64,000 nt of DNA, from the NCBI GenBank assembly GCA_027310725.1, contig DAIDAG010000059.1:1-64000 (forward strand), given 5' to 3'. Made by a program: the position numbers and the translations under genes. The notes beneath the pieces were generated by a model. It was not told the DNA's origin. It worked only from the letters and a program-made list of their open reading frames with translations, and searched no databases. The DNA comes from Sideroxydans sp. GTDB lineage: Bacteria > Pseudomonadota > Gammaproteobacteria > Burkholderiales > Gallionellaceae. Shown piece by piece: positions 15,729 to 23,704 of this stretch (position 1 is its first letter; each line of letters begins with the position of its first letter).

Positions 15729-16157
15729 ATGGAAAAAATGGACAAGAAATTGGAATTCTCGGATGAAAAGACGAAATGGGGTGAATTGCGCAAGGATAAT
15801 TTTGGCTACACATCCGATCAAGAACGATTGGAGAAACGAGGGCTGGAAGATTGGGAATTGGTAGAGAAGATTCCGGAATCCCAACAAAAAGTGCCATATT
15901 GGTTCATGGCCGTCGTGGTGATTGTATTGCTTGTAGGAGTTGGACTTAGCTTTCCATTCTGGGGGCTGCGACCAGGAGTGGTAGTCAACTGGGTTGATTG
16001 GGTAAAAGACCCCGGGTTCCTGGGTTCGCTTGTATATATCGCTGTAGCCGCAGCATTTGTATATTACATGGTGAATATGTACGGCTCCACAGTTGGAGGA
16101 AGGCTCGATTCAGATAAAGAAAAACAGAATGAAGAAAAGACCGAAGGGAAAAAGTAA
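15729..16157 (+). CDS. Heme-less two-helix protein related to the 7326-7943 product
   Basis: 142 residues behind a good aggag site. A charged N-terminus of about 55 residues leads to helix 1, which ends LSFPFWGLRPG, then VVVNWVDWVKD and helix 2 (VYIAVAAAFVYYMV), and a very charged tail rich in Lys/Glu. The FPxWGxRP motif and helix arrangement match the protein at 7326-7943, whose connecting loop is much longer. No heme motif is present. It could be a second version of the same anchor subunit or an assembly factor. Confidence 0.7.
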   Translation: MEKMDKKLEFSDEKTKWGELRKDNFGYTSDQERLEKRGLEDWELVEKIPESQQKVPYWFMAVVVIVLLVGVGLSFPFWGLRPGVVVNWVDWVKDPGFLGSLVYIAVAAAFVYYMVNMYGSTVGGRLDSDKEKQNEEKTEGKK

Positions 16158-16184
16158 GTTGACGAAGCGAATTACAACTAATTA

Positions 16185-16574
16185 ATGAAAAAGTTACTGT
16201 CAGTCTTATTGAGCTGCCTCATGATGAGTCTTGTTGCCTGTAGCGATGATGGCAAGCAGTTATCGATCGCTCCGCAGCATTGGAAAGAGGCAGATATTCG
16301 CATAGAGACCCATCCAAACCCGCCGTTAGCGGGAATGTCCGAAATTGTCGTTATTGTGACTGGTCCGCGCGGAAGGCCTGTCCAGGACTTGACGGTTTCC
16401 CTGCGCGGGAATGACTCGATGCAATGGGTACAGGCGATACAGGATGGAAATATTGGAGTGTATCGCCGTGCCATAGATATTGGCGAAGGTGAATCAATAG
16501 CACTTCAGGTGCAGTTACAGCAAGGCGTGGATAAAACAGTACTCCTATTCCCATTGAAGCTGGCAAAGAGCTAA
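16185..16574 (+). CDS. FixH/YtkA-like lipoprotein
   Basis: 129 residues. The N-terminus is a lipoprotein signal with lipobox LVAC. The rest is an all-beta domain (HPNPPLAGMSEIVVIVTGP, then VTGPRGRPVQDLTVSLRG) like the periplasmic fold of FixH/CcoH and YtkA proteins, which help cbb3 assembly or copper handling. True CcoH has a membrane helix instead of a lipid anchor, so this is a variant or a functional analogue. It ends the plus-strand operon; its stop codon overlaps that of the convergent gene. Confidence 0.68.
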   Translation: MKKLLSVLLSCLMMSLVACSDDGKQLSIAPQHWKEADIRIETHPNPPLAGMSEIVVIVTGPRGRPVQDLTVSLRGNDSMQWVQAIQDGNIGVYRRAIDIGEGESIALQVQLQQGVDKTVLLFPLKLAKS

Positions 16575-17098
16575 TGCAGCGAAGTTGTAAAGTCCTCTTT
16601 GGATACGGACGTAATTGTCAAAATCACATTTGCCAGATAGGTGCAAAAACCTATGGCCATTGTTGTGCCGGAAAGCGCCATGACTGGCCCATAAAAGCGG
16701 TGCACTGACGCCATGTCTCCTGGGGAGCTTATTAGCAGGCCTTCCCAAATGCCAAATACCATTTGTATTATGTAAAAGCTGTATACCCCAATGCTGACCC
16801 ACCAGAATGTATGCTGAACCAGTTTTATGGAATATATATTCTTTCCGGTAAAAATTGGCAACAGATAATATGTTACGCACATGGCAAGCAAAACTACGCC
16901 GCCAACCAAATTCATATGCGCATGGGCCAATGGGTCGATCATGTGACCGGGGCCGCCGTAAGGGCTGCCAATTGAGTCAAGCCACGCACGAACAGGTGGC
17001 ATGACTTGAAACATGCCGTGAATGGTGCCAATAAAAAAAGAAAGAGCAGAAAGCAGCAGAAATTTTAAAAGTTGCCGATGCAGAATGTTAGTGGTCAT
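16571..17098 (-). CDS. Second stand-alone four-helix oxidase subunit I-like protein
   Basis: 175 residues, four helices. Helix II carries LAHAHMNLVGG followed by TYYLLPIFTGKNIYSIKL, closely parallel to AHGHINLLGW...YYVVPTVSRRQIYSVRL of the protein at 1814-2332. It matches helices I-IV of heme-copper oxidase subunit I, with the low-spin heme ligand of helix II but none of the copper ligands. Paired use of two such proteins in one locus is unusual. It may form a dimeric heme b protein; that is inference. Confidence 0.73.
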   Translation of the reverse strand: MTTNILHRQLLKFLLLSALSFFIGTIHGMFQVMPPVRAWLDSIGSPYGGPGHMIDPLAHAHMNLVGGVVLLAMCVTYYLLPIFTGKNIYSIKLVQHTFWWVSIGVYSFYIIQMVFGIWEGLLISSPGDMASVHRFYGPVMALSGTTMAIGFCTYLANVILTITSVSKEDFTTSLH

Positions 17099-17175
17099 CG
17101 CAGGATGCTAATGTACATTTACGAGTCCTCGGACGACTTTGAACCGAATTGAAGAGGTATCTGGACGTGAGTGGA

Positions 17176-17226
17176 TTAAATAAAGCATCAGAAAATATCT
17201 GGTTATTCTCCAGAATTTTCTGATGC
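17176..17226 (-). terminator. Terminator of the 17268-17372 microprotein gene
   Basis: An inverted repeat with arms gcatcagaaaat / attttctgatgc plus an inner tctgg / ccaga pairing (17185-17226, one bulge) follows the microprotein stop by 41 bases. On the minus strand it is followed by TTTATTTAA. This would end the microprotein transcript before the oxidase-fragment gene. Confidence 0.7.
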
Positions 17227-17267
17227 AGTAGGAGCAACAATATTAATCAATATTGTCAGATTATTGG

Positions 17268-17372
17268 TTACTTCTTGTCGACGATGCGGTCAATACCCAT
17301 GCCGGCAAGATGAATCGCTACCGCGACACCCAAAGCAAAAATTGCAACTGGAACTAGAAGTTCAACTGGCAT
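17268..17372 (-). CDS. Single-helix membrane microprotein, 34 residues
   Basis: The frame encodes MPVELLVPVAIFALGVAVAI then HLAGMGIDRIVDKK: one helix with a histidine near its end and a basic tail. A gggggag ribosome site lies 7 bases upstream, the same kind used by the oxidase genes. The sequence resembles the first half of the 66-residue protein at 17518-17718 (MIVELLVFLLAAIFGLIITG). It has its own terminator, so it seems to be a real, separately expressed gene. Confidence 0.74.
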   Translation of the reverse strand: MPVELLVPVAIFALGVAVAIHLAGMGIDRIVDKK

Positions 17373-17517
17373 AGCACACTCCCCCATTAAAGATGTTTAA
17401 AGTATTCAAAATAAACAGCCAAGCTGCCTAATTTGAGTTCAAGTCTAGCGGAATACACTTACTCCTGCAACTCCTTGCAGTACATCCAAATGACTTCGAA
17501 ATTTATAACGAAAGCAA

Positions 17518-17718
17518 CTATTTTCTGCCTGCGCGCTTTGCAATCACATCCCATGCCATATACATAATTGCACAGGCAACCAAAAGACAGGCTATTCCAA
17601 TAATTTGATACTCGGCTTCTGTACTGACCAAGCCTCCAACAAACATATGTACCGCGAAGCCGGTGATAATCAACCCGAAAATCGCGGCAAGCAAGAAGAC
17701 CAATAACTCAACAATCAT
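17518..17718 (-). CDS. Small two-helix membrane protein
   Basis: 66 residues: helix 1 (about 3-27, containing FAVHMFVGG), a short polar turn STEAEYQ, helix 2 (IIGIACLLVACAIMYMAW) and a basic end. Its first half is similar to the nearby 34-residue microprotein. The ATG overlaps the stop of the upstream membrane protein gene (ATGA), so the two are coupled. Function unknown. Confidence 0.7.
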   Translation of the reverse strand: MIVELLVFLLAAIFGLIITGFAVHMFVGGLVSTEAEYQIIGIACLLVACAIMYMAWDVIAKRAGRK

Positions 17719-19169
17719 GATTTCTTGTCTGGAATCATATCGGTAGAAGGATGCTTGATTTGAACGATCACCCCGCCTAGCTGCAAAGCAAGGGTTTCGA
17801 CTTTGCCGGCATCCATCATGGCAATATTATGGGAGAGAGAGCTGTTTTTTGGATTGCGCGGATCGAATATCAAATAATCGATGCCTCGCAACATTGAAAA
17901 TAATGCCGCACTGTCCTGAGCATTTGGGGGGAGAGGGAGTGCATCGCATCTGCAAGCGAGCATGGTTAACCCCGGCCACTGACTCGCTACCCGCAGGGGC
18001 GTTTTTGGAGAAGGATTTTGATTGGAATCGCTATTTGAAAAGAGTCCACTATCTTCCGCTAGCGTCTTGATCAGAGTGTCCCGCGGTGACAGGTAATCCA
18101 TTGGCAATAATTGATAACTCTCCTTGTCTATCACCATGAACGTTGTAGAAATCACGACAGAAAGTAATAAAACCATTCCCTGTTGTGCCCAAAAACCTCT
18201 GTGCTGGCTTGATGATCTTTGCAGCAGAAGCGGAAAGCCCCAATACAGGCAGATTACCAGTGCAACTATTCCAAATATTTCATCCCCGGTTAGCAAGCCA
18301 ATTAGGAGTGCGAATAAGAGCGTTCGACCGAGAAAATCAGCCCAAAGATGGGCAGCTTGTTTCCAAATGACCGAGATTAAAACGAAGAGCATGCCAATGC
18401 CGCAAATCCAGTGGAAAGGGCCAAATGCCTCGCCAAGTGCCGGACCTAACAGAAGGGCTGATAAGCTCATGATTGGATTATTAAACCACTCAATATGGCT
18501 CCATCCTGAAGTGAGCGCTAGAGCCATTAATGTTGCAAATGCAATGCCAAAATAAAAATAGGTTCGATGTTTTTGGTCGATCGGATTTTTATACCAGGAC
18601 CATAGCAGTGCCAAAGGATAAGCAAGGCCCAGCGGATGAAGCGTGATGCTGACTAAGCATAATGAAATCTGTGCGAAATACATTCCTCCGAATGCTCGCT
18701 TTGATTCACGGTAGAGTTGATCAGACCAAGCGCCTAGTGCAAAGATAAGCAGTAAGTATGCCGCGACTGATATGGTGTCAATTTGACCGATCAGCAACGG
18801 GGAGATCAACAGCAACCCGGTGGCCAATAGTGCACTTTCACCGTATCCGCTTCGATGGCGCCAAGCGTGCAAAGCCCAAGCCGCGATTGCCATTATCAGC
18901 ATTGTCGTTATTTTTGCTGCGACTATGTTGCCTGTCCACAAAATGCCGGCAGGGGCAAGAAATATCGTACGAAAATCGGGGAAACCCAGAGTTAGAATCG
19001 GACTGACAACGTTGTCTGATACTGACCAGACTAGCAGTAAAGCATGGGCTGCACCTTCATCAATTCCATAAGATGTTTTGTGCAATAGCATGAAACTGAG
19101 TACCGCCCAAATTGAAAGGGCGAAATAAGCCAAATACTTGTTAGGGATTCGAAATAGCCAATTGTTCAT
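17715..19169 (-). CDS. Polytopic membrane protein of unknown function
   Basis: 484 residues with about 11 predicted helices and a soluble C-terminal part of about 110 residues (from KESYQLLPMDYLSPRD onward). An early SYGIDEGAAHALLLV segment places acidic residues on the first external loop, as in GT-C glycosyltransferase-like proteins, but I cannot confirm that family. The C-terminal domain has ASQWPGLTMLACRCDALPLP and IDYLIFDPRNPKNSS. It is coupled to the 66-residue protein. Base composition looks AT-richer than the pilus region; I have not measured it. Confidence 0.6.
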   Translation of the reverse strand: MNNWLFRIPNKYLAYFALSIWAVLSFMLLHKTSYGIDEGAAHALLLVWSVSDNVVSPILTLGFPDFRTIFLAPAGILWTGNIVAAKITTMLIMAIAAWALHAWRHRSGYGESALLATGLLLISPLLIGQIDTISVAAYLLLIFALGAWSDQLYRESKRAFGGMYFAQISLCLVSITLHPLGLAYPLALLWSWYKNPIDQKHRTYFYFGIAFATLMALALTSGWSHIEWFNNPIMSLSALLLGPALGEAFGPFHWICGIGMLFVLISVIWKQAAHLWADFLGRTLLFALLIGLLTGDEIFGIVALVICLYWGFPLLLQRSSSQHRGFWAQQGMVLLLSVVISTTFMVIDKESYQLLPMDYLSPRDTLIKTLAEDSGLFSNSDSNQNPSPKTPLRVASQWPGLTMLACRCDALPLPPNAQDSAALFSMLRGIDYLIFDPRNPKNSSLSHNIAMMDAGKVETLALQLGGVIVQIKHPSTDMIPDKKS

Positions 19170-19325
19170 CTTAGAATTTTTTTCCTCAAGGATTGTTTGA
19201 ATATGGCAATGCCAGTAAAACCTGGTCGCCCCAACTATACAGGGCTAAGCATTAATCGGGATTTTCGCATGAACGACAGGTAGTCGTTGACGACTTTTAT
19301 GACTTCGAAACAGGCTTCTTTAAAA

Positions 19326-19354
19326 TTGACAACTACTATCTCGAAGAATAATAT
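19326..19354 (+). promoter_or_regulatory. Sigma-70 promoter for the coiled-coil protein gene
   Basis: TTGACA at 19326-19331 is a perfect -35. With a 17-base spacer the -10 is taatat (19349-19354); the alternative aataat two bases earlier has a 15-base spacer. This would give a leader of about 80 bases before the ATG at 19440. The 19170-19325 stretch has no gene I can support. Confidence 0.5.
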
Positions 19355-19439
19355 GAAAACGTATCTCAGAAATAAATTTGGTTGACAGCAGGATTGTCGT
19401 TTTTCGTTATCAAACATATCACTACGAGGTACTAATCTT

Positions 19440-19670
19440 ATGGAAAAAAAATCCGACACCACAGCATTGAAGGCAAACCAACAGGCAAAGTTGAAAGAGT
19501 TGCAAATGCAACAGGCAAAACTCAAAGAGTTGCAGGTTGAGTTGGAAAGGATTAACGCTAAGATTAAAAACCACGAGAAGCTTTCAACTGAGGATACCAA
19601 ATTTATTGGGGATCTTGGCTGGCTCACTGCGTTGTCAGTCACCATAGCCAGTATAGCTGCCAGTCTTTAG
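19440..19670 (+). CDS. Small coiled-coil protein with C-terminal helix
   Basis: 76 residues. The first 45 form a lysine/glutamine/leucine-rich coiled coil with a direct repeat, QQAKLKELQ at about residues 14-22 and again at 24-32. The end (LTALSVTIASIAASL) is a short hydrophobic helix that could be a tail anchor. A gagg motif precedes the ATG by 10 bases. It has its own promoter and is followed by a strong terminator. I do not recognise the family. Confidence 0.6.
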   Translation: MEKKSDTTALKANQQAKLKELQMQQAKLKELQVELERINAKIKNHEKLSTEDTKFIGDLGWLTALSVTIASIAASL

Positions 19671-19751
19671 GGAAGATGTGCGGGGGCGGTTTGCGGTATG
19701 CATAAACTAGTATAAAGACCGAGAAAGCCGCTACGCTGAGAGCAAGTGGAA

Positions 19752-19780
19752 GGCCAGCTTAGTGCTGGCCTTTTGTTTTT
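19752..19780 (+). terminator. Strong intrinsic terminator
   Basis: A 7-bp GC-rich stem, ggccagc / gctggcc with a 5-base loop, is followed by ttttgttttt. It ends the transcript of the coiled-coil gene, or of a small RNA within 19671-19750 if one exists; I see no other gene there. Confidence 0.85.
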
Positions 19781-19887
19781 GGTATAGAGCAGCATCGGTG
19801 ATTGGTTTGTTGCATGTGCACATTGCATTTAGAATGCACGGGGTTTCAATTTGCCGCTTGCAAGCGGCTATCAGTGGAGTGCGGGGC

Positions 19888-20106
19888 ATGAGTCGCTTAT
19901 TGTTTTTGTTTGCTGTCATCATTGTGGTGTATCTTTTGCTGCGATCATATCGCAGGCAGTCGCCTCGGCAGGACGCCCCCGCTTCGGCTGAGGAGATGGT
20001 GCGCTGCGTAAAGTGTGGCGTTCATTTGCCTAAAAGCGAAAGTATTTTGGCGGGCGGCAATTTCTATTGCAGCGATGAGCACCGTCGCGAACATACCTCA
20101 AAGTAA
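19888..20106 (+). CDS. PP0621-like small zinc-ribbon membrane protein
   Basis: 72 residues from the ATG at 19888, which follows ggag by 8 bases. One N-terminal helix (LLFLFAVIIVVYLLL) is followed by a basic segment and a Cys-rich end: VRCVKCGVHLPKSE then FYCSDEHRREH, a CxxC...C...H pattern that could bind zinc. Small proteins of this type commonly precede pilS in betaproteobacteria. It stops 5 bases before pilS and is likely co-transcribed. Function unknown. Confidence 0.78.
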   Translation: MSRLLFLFAVIIVVYLLLRSYRRQSPRQDAPASAEEMVRCVKCGVHLPKSESILAGGNFYCSDEHRREHTSK

Positions 20107-20111
20107 CTCTA

Positions 20112-21737
20112 ATGCGGGATAGTCTATCCCTCACTGGCTTATTCCCAGCCCTGCAAACGGCGGCACCGCTATCGCAGGAAAGCCAGTGGCGCTCTATCAG
20201 TTTTTTCAATCTTTACCGCATGGTTCTCGGCGGGGTGCTGGTGCTTGTGCCGACGTTATTCGGCGAAATGTTCTCGCTGAATGTTAATGACCGAACCTGG
20301 TTCTTCTGGGTTGCTGTTGCCTATACCCTGCTGGTGTTGATTTCGGTGCTGACCGTTGCGTTGCGCAAGCCGCGGACTACGCTGCAACTGGCCTTTCAGA
20401 TATGCACGGACATCGCTGCCGTTGCATTATTGACATATTTTAGCGGCGGTGTGCAGAGCAATCTGGGTATGTTGTTACTGGTATCACTGGCTCTGGCCGG
20501 AATGATTGGCCGTGGCCGCATCACCTTGCTGTTTTCGGCACTTGCCAGTATTGCCATGCTGCTGGAGCATGGATACGCCGTATTGACTCGAGATGCGATC
20601 GGCGCGCAGTTCCTTCAGGTGGGAATCCTGAGTACATCGTATTTTGCGGTGGCTTGGTTGGCTCATACATTGTCAAAGTATGCCGTAGCTAGTGAGAAGC
20701 TGGCGTTGCGTCGCGGTGTGGATCTTTCCAACATGGCCGAAGCAAATCGCCTGATGATTCAGGATATGCCGGACGGGGTACTGGTGGTGGATGAGCGCGG
20801 GGTAGTGCGTCAATCAAATCCAGGCGCGGAAAGACTGTTGGGTTATGTGTTCCCGGCAGGCGTCAAAATTCAATTGGCAGAGTGCTCTCCTTTGCTGGAT
20901 GCGATGTTTGCCGCATGGCGCCAGAATAAGGCGCTTGGACATGAGGTATTGCGCTTGCCGGGGACTAATCATCCGGTGCGTGTACGCTTTTTGCCCGTAC
21001 AGCGCGAAGGTTTTTGGGGTGTAGTGGTAGTACTGGAAGATATGCAGCGGGTTCAAGAGCAGGCCCAACAGGTCAAGCTGGCTGCATTGGGAAGATTGAC
21101 CGCAAACATCGCGCATGAAGTGCGCAATCCCTTGTCATCCATCAGCTATGCGACCGAGTTGCTGCGGGAGCAGGAACACGACTCAAAGCAGGTGAGGTTG
21201 CTGCAGATCATTTTGGATAATACGATGCGCTTGAATCGCATCGTACAGGATGTGATGCAGGTCAACCGGCGAGATCGGCTGCGCCAGGAGAGCCTGAATT
21301 TGGCTGTACGTATAGATGAGGCTGTCGAAAATCTGTGCCAGGTCTCGCAGGTTTCGCGCTCGGTGTTCGCGTTGAGTATCGATCCGGCGTGCAAGGCGAA
21401 TTTTGATAGTGGGCATTTCGAACAGGTGCTTTGGAATCTGTGCCGCAACGCTTTGCGATACAGTCAGAAGCTGCCCGGTAGTGTTCGCCTGCGTGCATTT
21501 ACTGCCGACGATGGAAGGGTGACACTGGAAGTGTCCGATGACGGAGCAGGCGTGCCAGGCGACGCGGTGCAGAAATTGTTCGAACCGTTTTTTACGACGG
21601 ATGCCAGCGGGACGGGGTTGGGGCTGTATATCGCGCGCGAACTTTGTGAAGCAAACGGGGCAACGATTGAATATAAGCGAGCCATAGATGGCGGGGCGTG
21701 TTTTCGCATCATTTTCAGGAGCAACGATGAGCCTTAA
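20112..21737 (+). CDS. pilS: Sensor histidine kinase PilS
   Basis: 541 residues. Six membrane helices fill roughly residues 28-185, as in PilS. A PAS domain follows (MIQDMPDGVLVVDERGVVRQ), then the phospho-acceptor segment LTANIAHEVRNPLSSISYA and an ATPase domain with LWNLCRNALRYS, DDGAGVPGD and SGTGLGLYIARELCEANG. PilS controls pilin transcription through PilR. The stop lies 11 bases inside pilR, so the pair is coupled. Confidence 0.92.
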   Translation: MRDSLSLTGLFPALQTAAPLSQESQWRSISFFNLYRMVLGGVLVLVPTLFGEMFSLNVNDRTWFFWVAVAYTLLVLISVLTVALRKPRTTLQLAFQICTDIAAVALLTYFSGGVQSNLGMLLLVSLALAGMIGRGRITLLFSALASIAMLLEHGYAVLTRDAIGAQFLQVGILSTSYFAVAWLAHTLSKYAVASEKLALRRGVDLSNMAEANRLMIQDMPDGVLVVDERGVVRQSNPGAERLLGYVFPAGVKIQLAECSPLLDAMFAAWRQNKALGHEVLRLPGTNHPVRVRFLPVQREGFWGVVVVLEDMQRVQEQAQQVKLAALGRLTANIAHEVRNPLSSISYATELLREQEHDSKQVRLLQIILDNTMRLNRIVQDVMQVNRRDRLRQESLNLAVRIDEAVENLCQVSQVSRSVFALSIDPACKANFDSGHFEQVLWNLCRNALRYSQKLPGSVRLRAFTADDGRVTLEVSDDGAGVPGDAVQKLFEPFFTTDASGTGLGLYIARELCEANGATIEYKRAIDGGACFRIIFRSNDEP

Positions 21738-23088
21738 GGCAAAAACGATCCCGCGTGTGCTGGTTGTGGACGATGAAGCGGATATTCTGGAATTGCTGGA
21801 ACTGACGCTGGTACGCATGGGGTTGGAGGTGGTCCGTGCAAGCGGCGTGAAACAGGCCAGGGAACGCCTGGACACGGAAAGTTTTGACCTGTGTCTGACT
21901 GACATGCGCATGCCGGACGGTGAAGGGCTTGAGGTGGTGCGGTACATTGCCGAACGCAGTCTGGATGTGCCGGTTGCAGTGATTACTGCCCACGGCAATC
22001 TGGAGAATGCAGTGGCGGTCCTCAAGGCAGGGGCATTCGATTATCTGTCCAAGCCGGTAGCGCTGGACCAGTTGCGCACGCTGGTTACTTCAGCGCTCAG
22101 GTTGCCTGGGCCAAGCGAGTTCGAAAAGGGCGGGGAGAGCGTTTTGTTGGGAAATTCGCCCGCCATGGCGCAGATTCGCGGATTGATCAATCGTGTGGCG
22201 CGCAGTCAGGCGCCTGTGCATATCAGCGGCGAGTCCGGCAGCGGTAAGGAGCTGGCTGCGCGGCTGATCGTAGAGAAAAGTTCGCGGCACGGACAGCCTT
22301 TAATTGCGGTAAATTGCGGTGCAATTCCCGAAAACCTGATGGAGAGCGAGTTCTTTGGCTACCGCAAGGGTGCATTCACAGGTGCAGAAAAGGACAGGGA
22401 GGGATTTTTTCAGGCGGCAAATCAGGGAACCTTGCTGCTGGATGAGGTCGCTGACCTACCGATGGCGATGCAGGTCAAGCTGCTGCGGGCTATTCAGGAA
22501 AGGAAAGTGCGCCGTGTCGGTTCTACGCAGGAAGAGCCTGTGGATGTGCGTATTCTCAGCGCCACTCATCATGACCTGGCTGGTTGTGTGCAACAAGGCA
22601 GATTTCGACAAGATCTCTATTATCGTCTTAACGTCATTTCGTTGCATATGCCGTCATTGCGGGAGATGCGCGAGGATATACCGCAAATTGCTAACCAGAT
22701 TCTGGAACGCTTGCGCGGAAGCTCGACTGCCACATTCTCTGCGGAGGCATTGCACGAACTGGAAGGATATGACTTCCCGGGCAATGTGCGGGAGCTGGAA
22801 AATATCATTGAGCGGGCGTTGGCGTTGTGCCTGAATAACATCATTGCGCCTGCTGACTTGCAGTTGATGCCATTGCAGTCGGTACAGGGAGAGGCCAAGC
22901 CTGGTGGTGCCGGCAAGTACCCTTTGGCTGACTATCTGGATCGGATCGAGCGTGAAGCCATTCTGGAGGCCCTTCATCAAACTCATTTCAACCGCACAGC
23001 TGCAGCCAAGATACTGGGTGTGACATTTCGTGCGCTACGTTATCGCATGGAACGCCTATCCATCACAGATAAGGACGATATCGATTGA
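21727..23088 (+). CDS. pilR: Sigma-54 response regulator PilR
   Basis: 453 residues from ATG 21727 behind aggag. The receiver domain starts RVLVVDDEAD and has the phospho-acceptor in DLCLTDMRMPDG. The AAA+ domain shows HISGESGSGKELAA (Walker A), the sigma-54 contact GAFTGAEKDREGFF and LLLDEVADLP (Walker B). A Fis-type helix-turn-helix ends the protein (HFNRTAAAKILGVTFRALRY). It activates sigma-54 pilin promoters; no pilA lies in this window. Confidence 0.93.
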   Translation: MSLKAKTIPRVLVVDDEADILELLELTLVRMGLEVVRASGVKQARERLDTESFDLCLTDMRMPDGEGLEVVRYIAERSLDVPVAVITAHGNLENAVAVLKAGAFDYLSKPVALDQLRTLVTSALRLPGPSEFEKGGESVLLGNSPAMAQIRGLINRVARSQAPVHISGESGSGKELAARLIVEKSSRHGQPLIAVNCGAIPENLMESEFFGYRKGAFTGAEKDREGFFQAANQGTLLLDEVADLPMAMQVKLLRAIQERKVRRVGSTQEEPVDVRILSATHHDLAGCVQQGRFRQDLYYRLNVISLHMPSLREMREDIPQIANQILERLRGSSTATFSAEALHELEGYDFPGNVRELENIIERALALCLNNIIAPADLQLMPLQSVQGEAKPGGAGKYPLADYLDRIEREAILEALHQTHFNRTAAAKILGVTFRALRYRMERLSITDKDDID

Positions 23089-23621
23089 AACCGGATTCGC
23101 AAGGTTGGCTAAGCGGCGTAAGGCGAGTCGAGTCGCCAAATCGTGATGGTCGCCCCCCGCATACCCCCATCAATTTGCTGGTTATCCATAACATTAGTTT
23201 GCCACCCAATGAATATGGCGGGGATGCAATCAAAAGATTTTTCACTAACACACTAGACCATTCAGCGCATCCCTATTACGAGCAACTCAGGAATGTCAGG
23301 GTATCTTCCCATTTTTTGATTCAGCGCGACGGCCAGATTGTGCAGTTCGTTCCCTGTAACAAACGTGCATGGCATGCCGGCGTCTCAAATTGGCAAGGGC
23401 ATTCGCGTTGCAACGATTTTTCCATCGGCATTGAGCTGGAAGGTAGCGACTTCGAGTCATACACCGAGCGACAGTACGGAGCATTGGTGCGTCTGGTTCG
23501 GCGCCTCAAACGCAGGTATCCCATAGTCGACATTGTCGGTCATTCAGATATTGCACCTGATCGCAAGACGGATCCGGGACCTTTCTTCAATTGGGGGTGC
23601 TTCTCAGAAAGACAAAAATAA
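23085..23621 (+). CDS. ampD: 1,6-anhydro-N-acetylmuramyl-L-alanine amidase AmpD
   Basis: 178 residues. Cytoplasmic amidase in peptidoglycan recycling. The zinc ligands are visible: the His in LLVIHNISLPPNEYGG, and His and Asp in IVGHSDIAPDRKTDPGPFF. The middle contains FSIGIELEGSDF, typical of the amidase_2 family. The start is TTG at 23085, overlapping the pilR end, with aagga upstream; no ATG fits. Length agrees with AmpD (about 180). Confidence 0.92.
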   Translation: MKPDSQGWLSGVRRVESPNRDGRPPHTPINLLVIHNISLPPNEYGGDAIKRFFTNTLDHSAHPYYEQLRNVRVSSHFLIQRDGQIVQFVPCNKRAWHAGVSNWQGHSRCNDFSIGIELEGSDFESYTERQYGALVRLVRRLKRRYPIVDIVGHSDIAPDRKTDPGPFFNWGCFSERQK

Positions 23622-23704
23622 CCGCATTTCACGGATGCTCTGCTAAAGAAGAAAATAAAAAGGCATGAGTCGAAGGGGATTAAAGATATAGGCCAAAATT
23701 CTTC

